Shown piece after piece: positions 50,450 to 59,611 of a stretch of 64,000 nt of DNA. The notes under the pieces are model-generated. The model made no database searches. It saw only the letters and a list, made by a program, of their open reading frames with translations, and was not told the origin of the DNA. Made by a program: the position numbers and the translations under genes. This DNA is from Sandaracinobacter neustonicus (lineage in GTDB: Bacteria > Pseudomonadota > Alphaproteobacteria > Sphingomonadales > Sphingomonadaceae). How positions within the stretch are numbered: the stretch's first letter is position 1; the number at the start of each line of letters is the position of its first letter. The DNA is taken from assembly GCF_006385875.1 (NCBI RefSeq), contig NZ_VFSU01000016.1, positions 30,941 to 94,940 of the forward strand, given 5' to 3'.

Positions 50450-50846
50450 GGTCGTCCCCTCTAGTCTCGTCTTTTGCGGCGGGCTGGGAAGGGTGAGTTC
50501 CCGGCCTGCCAATATAGGCTTTCCTGCCCGATTCTGCAGCCCCGGCAGCGTTGGTCGCGCCATGGATTGAGCCGAACCGGCACAAGTTCTGGGGGTATGC
50601 TGACCATCCCCCACACAAGGGATAGTGCCAAATCCCTGCGACGTTGCAAGCCCGTTTATTTTCGGTTCAGGGCAGTTCAGGGCATTGACAGGCCTGTTGC
50701 CGTCTCTTGCGGGGAAGCGACGCGGCGCACCAGTGCATTTGCGCGTTCACTGGCGTTCTCCCCCGAACCATACACAGCTTTCGGCGGGCTTGGCTTTGGG
50801 CATGGCACGGGGCTAAGGCGCGTGTCACATTCAGGAGATACCGACG
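50450..50846. other. 397-bp divergent control region of nrdA and fumarase
   Basis: It contains no supported gene. ACACAAGGGATAGTG at 50613-50627, about 165 bp before the nrdA start on the minus side, resembles half of an NrdR box but is imperfect. A direct repeat GTTCAGGGCA occurs around 50672-50690. The fumarase promoter must lie between there and 50846, with AGGAG just before its start. Confidence 0.5.
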
Positions 50847-52364
50847 ATGGCGCTGATCCGGGCTGAAGATGTGATCGAAAGTGTGGCGGACGCGCTGCAG
50901 CATATCAGCTATTTCCACCCGCTGGATTATATCGAGGCGCTGGGCAACGCCTATGCTCTGGAGGAATCCCCGGCCGCGAAAGACGCCATCGCGCAAATCC
51001 TCACGAACAGCCGCATGTGTGCCGAAGGGCATCGGCCGATCTGCCAGGATACCGGAATCGTTGCCGTGTTCGTGAAGGTGGGCATGGGCGTGCAGTGGGA
51101 CGGCACGATGACGCTGGACCAGATGATCAACGAAGGTGTGCGGCGCGGCTATGGCAACCCGGACAATAAGTTGCGTGCCTCTATCGTCGCCGATCCGGCC
51201 TTCGGGCGGGTGAACACGCGGGATAATACGCCTGCGGTGATCCATGTGGAAATGGTGCCGGGCGCCACCCTAGAAATCGCGCTGGCGGCCAAGGGCGGCG
51301 GGTCTGAGAACAAGTCCAAGTTCGTGATGCTGAACCCCAGCGATTCGATTCTGGATTGGGTGGTGAAGACGGTGCCGCTGATGGGGGCTGGCTGGTGCCC
51401 GCCCGGCATGTTGGGAATCGGCATTGGCGGCACCGCCGAAAAGGCGATGGTGATGGCCAAGGAATCGCTGATGGGGCCGATTGACATGGCCGTGCTGAAG
51501 GCGCGGGGGCCGCAAACCCGGACGGAGGAGCTGCGCATCCAGATTTATGACGCGGTGAACGCGCTGGGAATCGGCGCGCAGGGGCTGGGTGGGCTTTCCA
51601 CCATTTTGGACGTGAAGATTCTGGAATATCCCACCCATGCCGCTTCGAAGCCGGTGGCGATGATCCCCAATTGCGCGGCGACACGGCATGCGCATGTGCA
51701 TCTGGATGGCTCTGGCCCGGCCTATCTGCCCGCGCCAGACCTTTCCAAATGGCCGAAGGTGGACTGGAAGCCTTCGCCCGAAGCCATCCGCGTCGATCTG
51801 GATTCGCTGACGCCGGAGATCGTCGCCAGCTGGAAGCCGGGCGACCGGCTGCTGCTGAATGGCAAGATGCTGACGGGGCGCGACGCCGCGCACAAGCGCA
51901 TGACGGACATGCTGGCCAACGGCGAGACGCTGCCCGTCGATTTCACCAACCGGGTGATCTACTACGTCGGCCCGGTGGACCCGGTGCGCGACGAGGTGGT
52001 GGGGCCGGCCGGGCCGACCACCGCCACGCGGATGGACAAGTTCACCGAGACGATGCTGGCGAAAACCGGCCTCATCGCCATGGTCGGCAAGGCCGAGCGC
52101 GGACCTGCGGGGATCGAGGCGATTGCCAAGCACAAGGCCGCCTATCTGATGGCGGTGGGGGGCGCGGCCTATCTGGTGGCGCGCGCTATCAAGGCATCGA
52201 AGGTGCTGGCCTTCGAAGACCTTGGCATGGAGGCCATTTACGAGTTCGAGGTGCGCGACATGCCGGTGACGGTGGCCGTCGATTCGACGGGCGAGAGCGT
52301 GCACAACACTGGCCCTGCCATCTGGGCGAAGAAGATCGCGGAGAAGCAGGCGGAACCGGCCTGA
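50847..52364 (+). CDS. fumA: Class I fumarate hydratase (iron-sulfur)
   Basis: This enzyme interconverts fumarate and L-malate in the citric-acid cycle using an oxygen-labile [4Fe-4S] cluster. The 505-residue protein fuses the alpha and beta parts as in E. coli FumA/FumB. Three cluster cysteines are visible: CQDTG (about residue 66), GWCPPG (about 189) and CAATRHAHVHLDG (about 278). The beta part has DPVRDEVVGPAGPTTATRMD. AGGAG precedes the ATG. A HAD phosphatase gene begins two bases after its stop codon. Confidence 0.93.
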   Translation: MALIRAEDVIESVADALQHISYFHPLDYIEALGNAYALEESPAAKDAIAQILTNSRMCAEGHRPICQDTGIVAVFVKVGMGVQWDGTMTLDQMINEGVRRGYGNPDNKLRASIVADPAFGRVNTRDNTPAVIHVEMVPGATLEIALAAKGGGSENKSKFVMLNPSDSILDWVVKTVPLMGAGWCPPGMLGIGIGGTAEKAMVMAKESLMGPIDMAVLKARGPQTRTEELRIQIYDAVNALGIGAQGLGGLSTILDVKILEYPTHAASKPVAMIPNCAATRHAHVHLDGSGPAYLPAPDLSKWPKVDWKPSPEAIRVDLDSLTPEIVASWKPGDRLLLNGKMLTGRDAAHKRMTDMLANGETLPVDFTNRVIYYVGPVDPVRDEVVGPAGPTTATRMDKFTETMLAKTGLIAMVGKAERGPAGIEAIAKHKAAYLMAVGGAAYLVARAIKASKVLAFEDLGMEAIYEFEVRDMPVTVAVDSTGESVHNTGPAIWAKKIAEKQAEPA

Positions 52365-52365
52365 C

Positions 52366-53022
52366 ATGTTGGATTTCGCCCCGAAGGCGGTGATCTTCGA
52401 CATGGACGGGCTGCTGCTGGATACCGAACGGCTGACCCGGATCGCCATGGAGCAGGAAGCCGCCGCGCGCGGGCTGTCGTTTCCGGACGAACTGTTCCTT
52501 GGGCTGGTGGGGGTGGATGAAACGGGCACGCGCAAACGGCTGGCCGAGGTGTTCGGCGCGGATTTCGATTATGACGATTTCCGCCCGGCCTATCGCGCCC
52601 GCGTGCGGGAGCGGGTGAAGCAGGGCATGCCGATGCGCCCCGGCGCGCGGGAGATGGTGGAGGCGGTGAAGGCGGCCGGGCTGCCGATGGCGGTTGCCAC
52701 CTCCAGCTGGCGGGCGCAGGCGGAGCCGCATCTGGCGCAGGCGGGTATCCTGCCATGGCTGGACGCGCTGGTGACGCGCGACGATGTGACGAACGCCAAG
52801 CCCGACCCGGAGCCTTATCGGCTGGCGGCGAAGCGGCTGGGCTTTGCGCCCGGCGAGATTCTGGCGCTGGAGGATTCGCACAGTGGCGTGCGATCCGCCG
52901 CGGCTGCGGGTACGAAGGTGGTGATGGTGCCGGACCTGCTGCCTGCCTCCGACGAGATGCGCGCGCTGGCCTATGCCGTCGCGCCCGACCTGCATGTCGT
53001 GCGCGGCTGGCTGGGGCTGTGA
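52366..53022 (+). CDS. HAD-family phosphatase (beta-phosphoglucomutase-like)
   Basis: The 218-residue protein is a HAD hydrolase with a helical cap. Motif I is DMDGLLLDTE (about residues 10-19), motif II is ATSSW (about 110), motif III includes the Lys in NAKPDPEPY (about 145) and motif IV is ALEDSHSGVRSA (about 167). Members dephosphorylate sugar phosphates, phosphoglycolate or pseudouridine-5'-phosphate. It begins two bases after the fumarase stop codon and is surely cotranscribed; a metabolite-repair role would fit, but is inferred. Confidence 0.87.
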   Translation: MLDFAPKAVIFDMDGLLLDTERLTRIAMEQEAAARGLSFPDELFLGLVGVDETGTRKRLAEVFGADFDYDDFRPAYRARVRERVKQGMPMRPGAREMVEAVKAAGLPMAVATSSWRAQAEPHLAQAGILPWLDALVTRDDVTNAKPDPEPYRLAAKRLGFAPGEILALEDSHSGVRSAAAAGTKVVMVPDLLPASDEMRALAYAVAPDLHVVRGWLGL

Positions 53023-53100
53023 CGGGCCAGCAACGCTTGTTTACAACAGGATGCGGGGCTTTGCGGTAAGGCGTTGCGATCAACCACGAGGGGTCGTGAC

Positions 53101-53778
53101 ATGCGCAATTTCATCCGGGTTTCGGTGGCCGTGCTGGCGGCATCGACATTCATGGCAGGCGCGGCAGACGCTGCCGAGCTGATCACCAATGGCGGGTTCG
53201 AGGATCTGAGCACCTATGCCGCGCCGGGCAGCCATGGCAGCTATGCCTATCCGGAAGGGGCCGTGGCCGGCTGGACCTTCTATGGCGCAGGCCTGATCAA
53301 CGGCACCACCGCGACGCCATGGTTCGGCTGGGCGCCGCCGCAGGGGTTTTCCGGCGCGCAATATGGCTTTGTGCAGGGGCAGGGCTGGCTGGTGCAGAGC
53401 ATCACCGCCGATGTGAGCGGCGCGTTGCAGCTGAGCTGGCTGGAAGGTTCGCGTCCGGACATTTTCGGTGGCGGCTATAAGGGCGACCAGAGCTATGAAG
53501 TGTGGCTGGACACCAGCCTGCTGGGTACATTTTCCACCCAGAGCGGGCAGGATTTCACCCTGCGCACGCTGAGCGGGCCGAACGTGACGGCGGGCAACAG
53601 CTATAACCTGATTTTCCACGGCCTTTCCGCCAGCGACAACACCGCCTTTCTGGACGATGTGAGCGCCAGCGTGAGCGCATCGGGCGCAGTGCCGGAACCG
53701 GCGACATGGGCGATGCTGATCACTGGCTTCGGGCTGATCGGCGCGGTGATGCGGCGGCGCGGGCTGGCGACCGCCTGA
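53101..53778 (+). CDS. Exported PEPxxWA-CTERM protein with a DUF642/carbohydrate-binding-like fold
   Basis: The 225-residue protein has a signal peptide ending GAADAAE (about residue 25). It continues ELITNGGFEDLS, the start seen in DUF642-like and galactose-binding beta-sandwich domains. Its beta-rich body has repeated Gly/Ser/Trp, and it ends in VPEPATWAMLITGFGLIGA followed by basic residues. This is the PEP-CTERM-like tail recognised by exosortases. It may bind surface polysaccharide (inference). A strong terminator follows. Confidence 0.75.
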   Translation: MRNFIRVSVAVLAASTFMAGAADAAELITNGGFEDLSTYAAPGSHGSYAYPEGAVAGWTFYGAGLINGTTATPWFGWAPPQGFSGAQYGFVQGQGWLVQSITADVSGALQLSWLEGSRPDIFGGGYKGDQSYEVWLDTSLLGTFSTQSGQDFTLRTLSGPNVTAGNSYNLIFHGLSASDNTAFLDDVSASVSASGAVPEPATWAMLITGFGLIGAVMRRRGLATA

Positions 53779-53803
53779 CACGAGTTCCAAGAGGAAGCGA
53801 GGG

Positions 53804-53837
53804 AGGGCCGCGCGGCTATGGCTGCGCGGCCCTTTTG
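53804..53837 (+). terminator. Intrinsic terminator of the PEP-CTERM gene
   Basis: AGGGCCGCGCGGC (53804-53816) pairs with GCTGCGCGGCCCT (53821-53833), with one wobble and a four-base loop, followed by TTTTGC. It lies 26 bases after the stop codon. Confidence 0.85.
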
Positions 53838-53887
53838 CTTTTCCGCTTCGTTGGCTTAGGCTGGCCGGGCTGACAGGAGAATGACGG

Positions 53888-54400
53888 ATGCGATTGCGGA
53901 ACTGGGTGCTGGTGGGTGTGGCGTTGATGGCGGCCCCCGCGCTGGCGGAAACGCCCGAGCAGCGGCTGGCGGCCAAGGGGTTCGTGCTGCCCGAGCCGGT
54001 GAAGCCGGTGGCGACCTATGTGACTTCCGCGCGGACGGGCAATCTGCTGTTCCTCTCCGGCCATGGGCAGTGCGGCGAGCAGGCGAACGGCAAGGTCGGC
54101 GGCAATCTGAGCGTGGACGAGGGCTATGCCTCTGCGCAGAAGGTGGGGCTGTGCATGCTGGCGACCATCAAGGCGAGCGTGGGCGAGCTTTCCAAGGTGA
54201 AGCGCTTTGTGCGCATCTTGGGGTTCGTGAACTCCACGCCGGACTTCACGCAGCATCCGCGCGTGGTGAACGGCTTTTCCGACCTGATGGTGGTGGCCTT
54301 CGGAGAGGGCGGCAAGGCCCCGCGCAGCGCGGTGGGCGCGCCCAGCCTGCCGATGAACATCCCGGTGGAGATTGAGGCCATCGTGGAAGTGGCGGATTAG
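53888..54400 (+). CDS. Periplasmic RidA-family protein
   Basis: RidA/YjgF proteins deaminate reactive enamine/imine intermediates. The 170-residue protein has a signal peptide (MRLRNWVLVGVALMAAPALA), unusual for a family that is mostly cytosolic. The RidA core begins at about residue 40 (VATYVTSARTGNLLFLSGHG), and the conserved end VPSLPMNIPVEIEAIVEVAD-like segment is present as GAPSLPMNIPVEIEAIVEVA. The Arg that anchors the substrate in active members is replaced around SLPMNIPVEIE, so this may be a non-deaminating branch. The MBL gene follows six bases later. Confidence 0.85.
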   Translation: MRLRNWVLVGVALMAAPALAETPEQRLAAKGFVLPEPVKPVATYVTSARTGNLLFLSGHGQCGEQANGKVGGNLSVDEGYASAQKVGLCMLATIKASVGELSKVKRFVRILGFVNSTPDFTQHPRVVNGFSDLMVVAFGEGGKAPRSAVGAPSLPMNIPVEIEAIVEVAD

Positions 54401-54405
54401 GGCTG

Positions 54406-55479
54406 ATGCGCTGGCGCAATGTCCTGCTGACAGGGCTGGCGCTGTTGGCGGTTTGCGGTGTGGCGCTGGTGCACGCGGCGGACCCGGGGCCGCCCGACAT
54501 TCCGGTTTCGGATCATTTCAACGGGGAGCGTTTCACCATGCCCGACGGGCGCATGGTGGGGGACAAGCCGCCGGGTGAATTGCTGCGCTGGCTGTGGAGC
54601 CGCAAGCCCGCGCCATGGCCCGAACATGTGCCGGTGACGCCTGCGATCCCGGTGGCGCGGGTGGAGGGCGAGCAGATCGTGGCGACGATGGTGGGCCACG
54701 CCAGTGTGCTGCTGCAGACGCAGGGGCTGAACATCCTGACCGACCCGATCTGGGCGGAGCGGGCGACGCCCATTTTCGGCATCGGCCCGGCGCGGGCGAC
54801 GGCGCCGGGAATCCGCTTCGAGGATTTGCCGAAGATCGACCTTGTGCTGCTGAGCCACGGCCATTGGGATCATATGGACCTGCCCACGCTGAAGCGGCTG
54901 TGGGAGCGGGACAGGGCGCTGATCCTGACGCCGCTGGGGCATAAGCGGCTGCTGTCAGGGGAAGGTATCGAGGCGACGGAACTGGATTGGGGCGGGGTGG
55001 CGCGCGTCGGCCCGCTGTCTGTGGTGGCGGAGCCGGTGGAGCATTGGACCTCGCGCTGGATTCTGGATCGCAACCGGGCGCTTTGGGCGGGCTGGACGAT
55101 CCTTGCGCCGGGCGGCTCGATCTATTTCGCGGGGGATAGCGGCTATGGCGACGGCAACCTGTTCCGGGCGGTGCGGCGGCACGGGCCGGTGCGGCTGGCG
55201 CTGCTGCCGGTGGGGGCTTACGAGCCGCGCTGGTTCATGGCGGATCAGCATATGAACCCGGCGGAGGCCGTGAAGGCGATGGCCGATCTGGACGCGGCGC
55301 AGGCGCTGGGGCTGCACTGGGGCACCTTCCAGCTGACGGACGAGGCGCGCGAAGCCCCGAAGCTGGCGCTGGCGGCGGAACTGGCGAAGGCGGGGGTGGC
55401 CGGGCCGCGCTTTCCGGCGCTGGCGGCGGGCGAGGTGCTGGAACTGCCTGCGGTTGCGCGGGCGTGCGCGGGCTGCTAA
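54406..55479 (+). CDS. Periplasmic metallo-beta-lactamase-fold hydrolase (NAPE-PLD/UlaG-like)
   Basis: The 357-residue protein has a signal peptide (about residues 1-25). The metal site SHGHWDHMD (about residues 151-159) is followed by conserved FAGDSGYGD (about 244) and LGLHWGTF (about 304), which match the NAPE-phospholipase-D/UlaG subgroup. In that subgroup substrates are phosphodiesters of N-acyl-phosphatidylethanolamine or lactone-phosphates. It starts six bases after the RidA gene and is probably cotranscribed. Envelope lipid hydrolysis is a reasonable inference, not shown. Confidence 0.83.
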   Translation: MRWRNVLLTGLALLAVCGVALVHAADPGPPDIPVSDHFNGERFTMPDGRMVGDKPPGELLRWLWSRKPAPWPEHVPVTPAIPVARVEGEQIVATMVGHASVLLQTQGLNILTDPIWAERATPIFGIGPARATAPGIRFEDLPKIDLVLLSHGHWDHMDLPTLKRLWERDRALILTPLGHKRLLSGEGIEATELDWGGVARVGPLSVVAEPVEHWTSRWILDRNRALWAGWTILAPGGSIYFAGDSGYGDGNLFRAVRRHGPVRLALLPVGAYEPRWFMADQHMNPAEAVKAMADLDAAQALGLHWGTFQLTDEAREAPKLALAAELAKAGVAGPRFPALAAGEVLELPAVARACAGC

Positions 55480-55638
55480 CGGCGAGGTCCACGGTCGGCA
55501 GTTCACCGAGGCGTCGCTGTCCCCCTCAAGGGAAGCTAAACCTGCCTTCTTCCACGGTCAGCTTATCGGGTTCGCCCGTGCCACCGTCGTCAAGCCAGCG
55601 ACCCGCGAACCGGACATGGCACGAACGGGAAGAGACCC

Positions 55639-56169
55639 ATGCCGAAACACGCGATTGCCTTTGAAATCGAGGATATATCCGCCTTTGCGCGGCTGTTGGG
55701 GAAGCAGTTGCAGGCGGCGAAAGACACGCCTTCGCACCTGAGCCTGCTGAACATGCTGGCACGGGCCGGGGGATATCGGAACTTCCAGCATCTGCGCGCC
55801 GAAGGGGCCGGGCGGCAAGTTGCGGCTGCGGCAGCGGAGGAGCGTTTCGATCCGCGCCCGGTGGAACGGGCCTTCATCCAGTTCGACGCGGCCGGGCAGC
55901 TGCTGCGCTTTCCGGCGAAGCGCAGCCTGCAGATCCTGTGCGTGTGGGCGCTGTGGGCGCGGCTGCCGCGCGGCGAGGTGATGGCCGAGCGGCGGGTGAA
56001 CGAACTGCTGAACACCATGCACCTGTTCGGCGATCCGGCGCTGCTGAGGCGGGACATGGTGGAGATGGGGCTGCTGACGCGGCAGGCGGACGGCAGCGAT
56101 TACCGGCGGGTGGAGCAGAAACCGCCACCGCCTGCGCGGGAGCTGATCCGGCGGCTGGCGACTCGCTGA
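55639..56169 (+). CDS. DUF2087-domain protein
   Basis: The 176-residue protein has an N-terminal helical region with LSLLNMLARAGGYRNFQHLR (about residues 33-52). The DUF2087 winged-helix-like domain follows (about 80-155, with FPAKRSLQILCVWALWARLP and DPALLRRDMVEMGLL). DUF2087 often follows an ArsR-like helix-turn-helix or an acetyltransferase; here it is nearly alone. It could bind DNA, but no target is visible. ATG at 55639 is preceded by AAGAGA. Confidence 0.78.
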   Translation: MPKHAIAFEIEDISAFARLLGKQLQAAKDTPSHLSLLNMLARAGGYRNFQHLRAEGAGRQVAAAAAEERFDPRPVERAFIQFDAAGQLLRFPAKRSLQILCVWALWARLPRGEVMAERRVNELLNTMHLFGDPALLRRDMVEMGLLTRQADGSDYRRVEQKPPPPARELIRRLATR

Positions 56170-56211
56170 TGTTCCTGCTATGTTCTTGCTTTGAAGCAGA
56201 GAGGCGAGGGC

Positions 56212-56847
56212 ATGGCGGACATCATTTTCTACACCAATCCCAGGTCGCGCGGGCAGATCGTGCGCTTCATGCTGGAGGAACTGGGCGAGCCTTATGAGAC
56301 GGTGCTGCTGGATTATGGCACCACGATGAAGTCGGCGGATTATCTGGCGATCAATCCCATGGGGAAGGTCCCCGCGATCCGGCATCTGGGGGCGGACGGC
56401 AAGGGGCGGGTGGTGACGGAAGCCGCCGCCATCTGCGCCTATCTGGCCGATGCCTATCCGCAAAGTCAGCTGGCCCCGGCCTTGCCGGACAGGGCGGCCT
56501 ATTACCGCTGGCTGTTCTTCGCGGCGGGGCCGGTGGAAAGCGCGATGCTGGATCGCGCCCGCAAGCTGGAGACCGAAGGCCAACAGAAGGTGATGGCCGG
56601 CTATGGCAGTTGGGCGGACGTGATGCAGGCGCTGGATATCGCCGTTTCGGGCGGCGAATGGCTTGCGGGCGAACGCTTTTCGGCGGCCGATGTCTATGCG
56701 GGGCTGTCCATGGACTGGCTGGCGATGTTCGGCATGATGGAACCGTCCGCCCCGGTGGCCGCCTATCTGCAACGGCTGCGGGCGCGGCCGGCCTATCAGC
56801 GGGCAAAGGCTATCGACGCGGAATTGGGGGCGGCCGCCGGGGGGTGA
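56212..56847 (+). CDS. Glutathione S-transferase family protein
   Basis: The 211-residue protein has an N-terminal thioredoxin-like domain (about residues 1-80) starting IIFYTNPRSRGQIVRFMLEE and containing PMGKVPAI with the cis-Pro. A helical C-terminal domain follows (about 90-205). The residue at the usual catalytic position is Ser or Arg in NPRSRG. Members conjugate glutathione to electrophiles or use it for isomerisation. The ATG at 56212 with GAGG upstream is preferred. The substrate is unknown. Confidence 0.87.
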   Translation: MADIIFYTNPRSRGQIVRFMLEELGEPYETVLLDYGTTMKSADYLAINPMGKVPAIRHLGADGKGRVVTEAAAICAYLADAYPQSQLAPALPDRAAYYRWLFFAAGPVESAMLDRARKLETEGQQKVMAGYGSWADVMQALDIAVSGGEWLAGERFSAADVYAGLSMDWLAMFGMMEPSAPVAAYLQRLRARPAYQRAKAIDAELGAAAGG

Positions 56848-56864
56848 GGGCGCGGAAACCGGCT

Positions 56865-57674
56865 TTAGCTGTAATCGGGTTTGCGCTTTTCCAGAAAGGC
56901 GCGGACGCCTTCTGCGAAATGCACGTCGCGGGCGGTGAGGACCTGGTTGCGATCCTCCATGGCGATCACCGCTTCCAGCCCGCCCGCATCTATTGAATGG
57001 TTCAGCGCATCCTTGGTGAGGCGCAGGCCCAGCGGGCTGGCGTGCAGCATCTCCTCTGCCAGCGCGCGGCCCCGGGCTTCAAGGTCTGACGGATCGAGCA
57101 CGGCGGAGACGAGGCCGAGTTGCGCTGCCCGCTCCGGCGTGAAGAAACGGCCCGTCAGCATATATTCGGCGGCGACGGACGAGCCGACCATGCGCGGCAG
57201 GAAGTAGGACACGCCGATGTCGCAGGCGGACAGGCCGATGCGGATGAAGGCGGCGTTCATTTTCGCCGTGGGGGTGGCGAGGCGCACGTCTGACGCCAGC
57301 ACGACTGCAAAGCCGCCGCCGGAGGCCGGGCCGTTCACCAGCGCGATGATCGGCTGCGGGCAGCGGCGCATGGCGATGACGATGTCGGCGATGCGGCGCT
57401 GGCCATCCAACCCGTCTGCCGTGCTGCCGTTGCTGCCGCCCGCGTTGAAGCTTTTCAGATCGAGCCCGGCGCAGAAGGCGCGGCCCGCGCCCGTCAGCAC
57501 CACCACCCGCACGTCGCGCCGCCAGTACAGATCGAGGAACAGCTGGCGCAGCGTTTCGACCAGCGCATTGTCCATGGCGTTCAGCTGATCCGGGCGGTTC
57601 AGCGTGACGAACAGGATATCGCCCTCGCGCCGCGTGAGCACGGGTCCGCTGGTGAGATCCGGATGGCTGGTCAT
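56865..57674 (-). CDS. Enoyl-CoA hydratase/isomerase family protein
   Basis: The 269-residue protein is a crotonase. LNRPDQLNAMDNALVETL is at about residues 27-44, GRAFCAGLDLKSF (oxyanion loop, about 75) is followed by GPASGGGFAVVLASDVRLAT (about 118) and GLSACDIGVSYFLPRMVG. The family hydrates or isomerises enoyl-CoA thioesters in fatty-acid or branched-chain catabolism. The isovaleryl-CoA dehydrogenase 600 bp upstream suggests a link with leucine breakdown, although another crotonase role is possible. The ATG at 57674 has AAGGAGAGG upstream. Confidence 0.87.
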   Translation of the reverse strand: MTSHPDLTSGPVLTRREGDILFVTLNRPDQLNAMDNALVETLRQLFLDLYWRRDVRVVVLTGAGRAFCAGLDLKSFNAGGSNGSTADGLDGQRRIADIVIAMRRCPQPIIALVNGPASGGGFAVVLASDVRLATPTAKMNAAFIRIGLSACDIGVSYFLPRMVGSSVAAEYMLTGRFFTPERAAQLGLVSAVLDPSDLEARGRALAEEMLHASPLGLRLTKDALNHSIDAGGLEAVIAMEDRNQVLTARDVHFAEGVRAFLEKRKPDYS

Positions 57675-57748
57675 ATGTCCCTCTCCTTGCGGGGACGAGG
57701 GATAGGGGGTGTGGACGGCTTTGGAACCCCGCGAAGGGGAGAGGGGGG

Positions 57749-58231
57749 CTATTTGAACAGGATCTGCATCAGCGCTTCGAAACCGGCCTGATCCTCGGCC
57801 GTGAAGCGGTTGGGCAGCGGGCTGTCCAGATCGAGCACGCCGATGATTTCGCCGTTGCGGCGCAGGGGCACCACCAGTTCCGAACGCGATGCGGCGTCGC
57901 AGGCGATATGGCCGGGGAAGGCGTGCACATCGGGCACGAGGATGGTTTCGCCGCGTGCCACCGCCGCGCCGCAGACGCCCTTGCCCGGCGCGATGCGGGC
58001 GCAGGCGGGCTTGCCCTGAAAGGGGCCGACCACCAGATCGCCGCTTTCGGGTTCGACATAGTAAAAGCCCGCCCAGTTGAGATCGGGCATCTGCGCGAAG
58101 ATCAGCGCCGCGCAATTGGCGGCGTTGGCCAGCGCATTCGGCTCGCCCGCGATCAGGCCGGACAGCTGCGATTGCAGTTCGGCATGCAGTTGCGCAGGCG
58201 GCAGGGCAGAGAGGGCGGGCGCCTCATACAT
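57749..58231 (-). CDS. Free methionine-(R)-sulfoxide reductase (GAF domain)
   Basis: fRMsr reduces the R form of free methionine sulfoxide. The 160-residue protein is one GAF domain, with WAGFYYVEPESGDLVVGPFQ (about residues 55-74). The three cysteines of the enzyme are present: ACARI, GVCGAA (about 85-92) and HIACDA (about 115). The ending PNRFTAEDQAGFEALMQIL is characteristic. The ATG at 58231 has GGAG ten bases upstream. It lies between isovaleryl-CoA dehydrogenase and enoyl-CoA hydratase in the same direction, with short gaps. Confidence 0.9.
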   Translation of the reverse strand: MYEAPALSALPPAQLHAELQSQLSGLIAGEPNALANAANCAALIFAQMPDLNWAGFYYVEPESGDLVVGPFQGKPACARIAPGKGVCGAAVARGETILVPDVHAFPGHIACDAASRSELVVPLRRNGEIIGVLDLDSPLPNRFTAEDQAGFEALMQILFK

Positions 58232-58258
58232 GGGGGGCAACTCCGTTCAGGTGGGGGC

Positions 58259-59434
58259 TTATGCGGGCCTGTCCGCGCCGATCAGTTCGCGGCCGATCAG
58301 CATGCGGCGGATTTCGTTGGTGCCCGCGCCGATGTCCAGCAGCTTGGCGTCGCGCCAGTAGCGTTCCACCGGCCAATCCTTGGTGTAGCCCGCGCCGCCC
58401 AGCGCCTGAATGGCTTCGCCCGCCACCTTCACCGCGCTTTCGCTGGCCAGCAGGATCGCGCCCGCCGCATCGAAGCGGGTGGTCTGCCCGGCGTCGCAGG
58501 CCTTGGCGACATTATAGACGTAGGAGCGCGCCGATTGCAGCGCGACATACATGTCCGCCACCTTCGCCTGCATCAGCTGGAAGCCGCCGATCGGCTTGCC
58601 GAACTGCCGACGTTCGCGGACATAAGGAATGACCGTATCCAGACAGGCCTGCATGATCCCCAGTTGCAGCCCGGCGAGCACGACGCGTTCGTAATCGAGG
58701 CCGGACATCAGCACGCCGACCCCGCCGTTTTCCGGCCCCATCACCTGTTCGACGGGAACCTCGCAATCGTCGAAAACCAGTTCGGCCGTGGGGCTGCCGC
58801 GCATGCCGACCTTGTCGATCTTCTGGCCGATGCTGAACCCCGGCATACCTTTTTCGATGAGGAATGCGGTGATGCCGCGCGAACCGGCCTCCGGCGCGGT
58901 CTTGGCGTAAACCACCAGCGTGTCGGCGTGGGTGGCGTTGGTGATCCAGAATTTGGTGCCGTTGAGGATGAAGCGGTCGCCCTTCTTCTCGGCCTTCAGC
59001 TTCATCGAGACGACATCGCTGCCCGCCCCCGCTTCCGACATGGCGAGGCTGCCGACATGTTCGCCGGAGATCAGCTTCGGCAGATATTTCGCCTTTTGCG
59101 CGGGCGTGGCCCAGCGGCGGATCTGGTTGACGCACAGGTTGGAGTGCGCGCCATAGCTGAGGCCAATGGCCCCGCTGGCGCGGCTGACTTCCTCCACCGC
59201 GATCACATGCTCCAGATAGCCAAGGCCAAGGCCGCCCCATTCTTCCTCCACGGTGATGCCGTGCAGGCCGAGCGCACCCATGGCGGGCCAGAGCTCGTCA
59301 CGCGGGAACCAATCTTCTGCATCCGCCTTCGCCGCCAGCGGGGCGATCTGCTCGTCCGCGAAGCGGGCGGTGGTGTCGCGGATCATGTCGGCGGTTTCGC
59401 CGAGGGCGAAGTCAAAATCGGGGGTGGCGCGCAT
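58259..59434 (-). CDS. ivd: Isovaleryl-CoA dehydrogenase
   Basis: This FAD acyl-CoA dehydrogenase oxidises isovaleryl-CoA in leucine degradation. The 391-residue protein has the N-terminal helical domain, the [12 protein letters not shown] signature (about residues 134-145), the FAD/beta domain and the C-terminal helical domain with SVYKGTNEIRR-type [11 protein letters not shown] (about 368). The catalytic Glu sits in DYERVVLAG (about 245), at the position specific to IVD and long-chain members, not at the medium-chain position. The ATG at 59434 follows AGGAAGG. The adjacent crotonase gene supports a branched-chain role. Confidence 0.9.
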   Translation of the reverse strand: MRATPDFDFALGETADMIRDTTARFADEQIAPLAAKADAEDWFPRDELWPAMGALGLHGITVEEEWGGLGLGYLEHVIAVEEVSRASGAIGLSYGAHSNLCVNQIRRWATPAQKAKYLPKLISGEHVGSLAMSEAGAGSDVVSMKLKAEKKGDRFILNGTKFWITNATHADTLVVYAKTAPEAGSRGITAFLIEKGMPGFSIGQKIDKVGMRGSPTAELVFDDCEVPVEQVMGPENGGVGVLMSGLDYERVVLAGLQLGIMQACLDTVIPYVRERRQFGKPIGGFQLMQAKVADMYVALQSARSYVYNVAKACDAGQTTRFDAAGAILLASESAVKVAGEAIQALGGAGYTKDWPVERYWRDAKLLDIGAGTNEIRRMLIGRELIGADRPA

Positions 59435-59611
59435 GTGGGGCCTTCCTGAAACTTGGGGCGGCGTGGAATCTGCCGGACTCTCCGGCGAGTTTGAAACGGG
59501 GTTTACGGGAAGGGGTGCAGAAGAAAAGCCTATGATAAAACGCCCGCGTATCCGCAAGTTCCGGGCTGCCCCGGGCAGACGGCGCTTGTCGCGATCCCGC
59601 AGTCGAACAGG

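Noticed and set aside
50613..50627. NrdR box upstream of nrdA
   Set aside because: ACACAAGGGATAGTG matches only the outer bases of the usual box and no second copy at the usual spacing is clear, so it is not listed as a feature.
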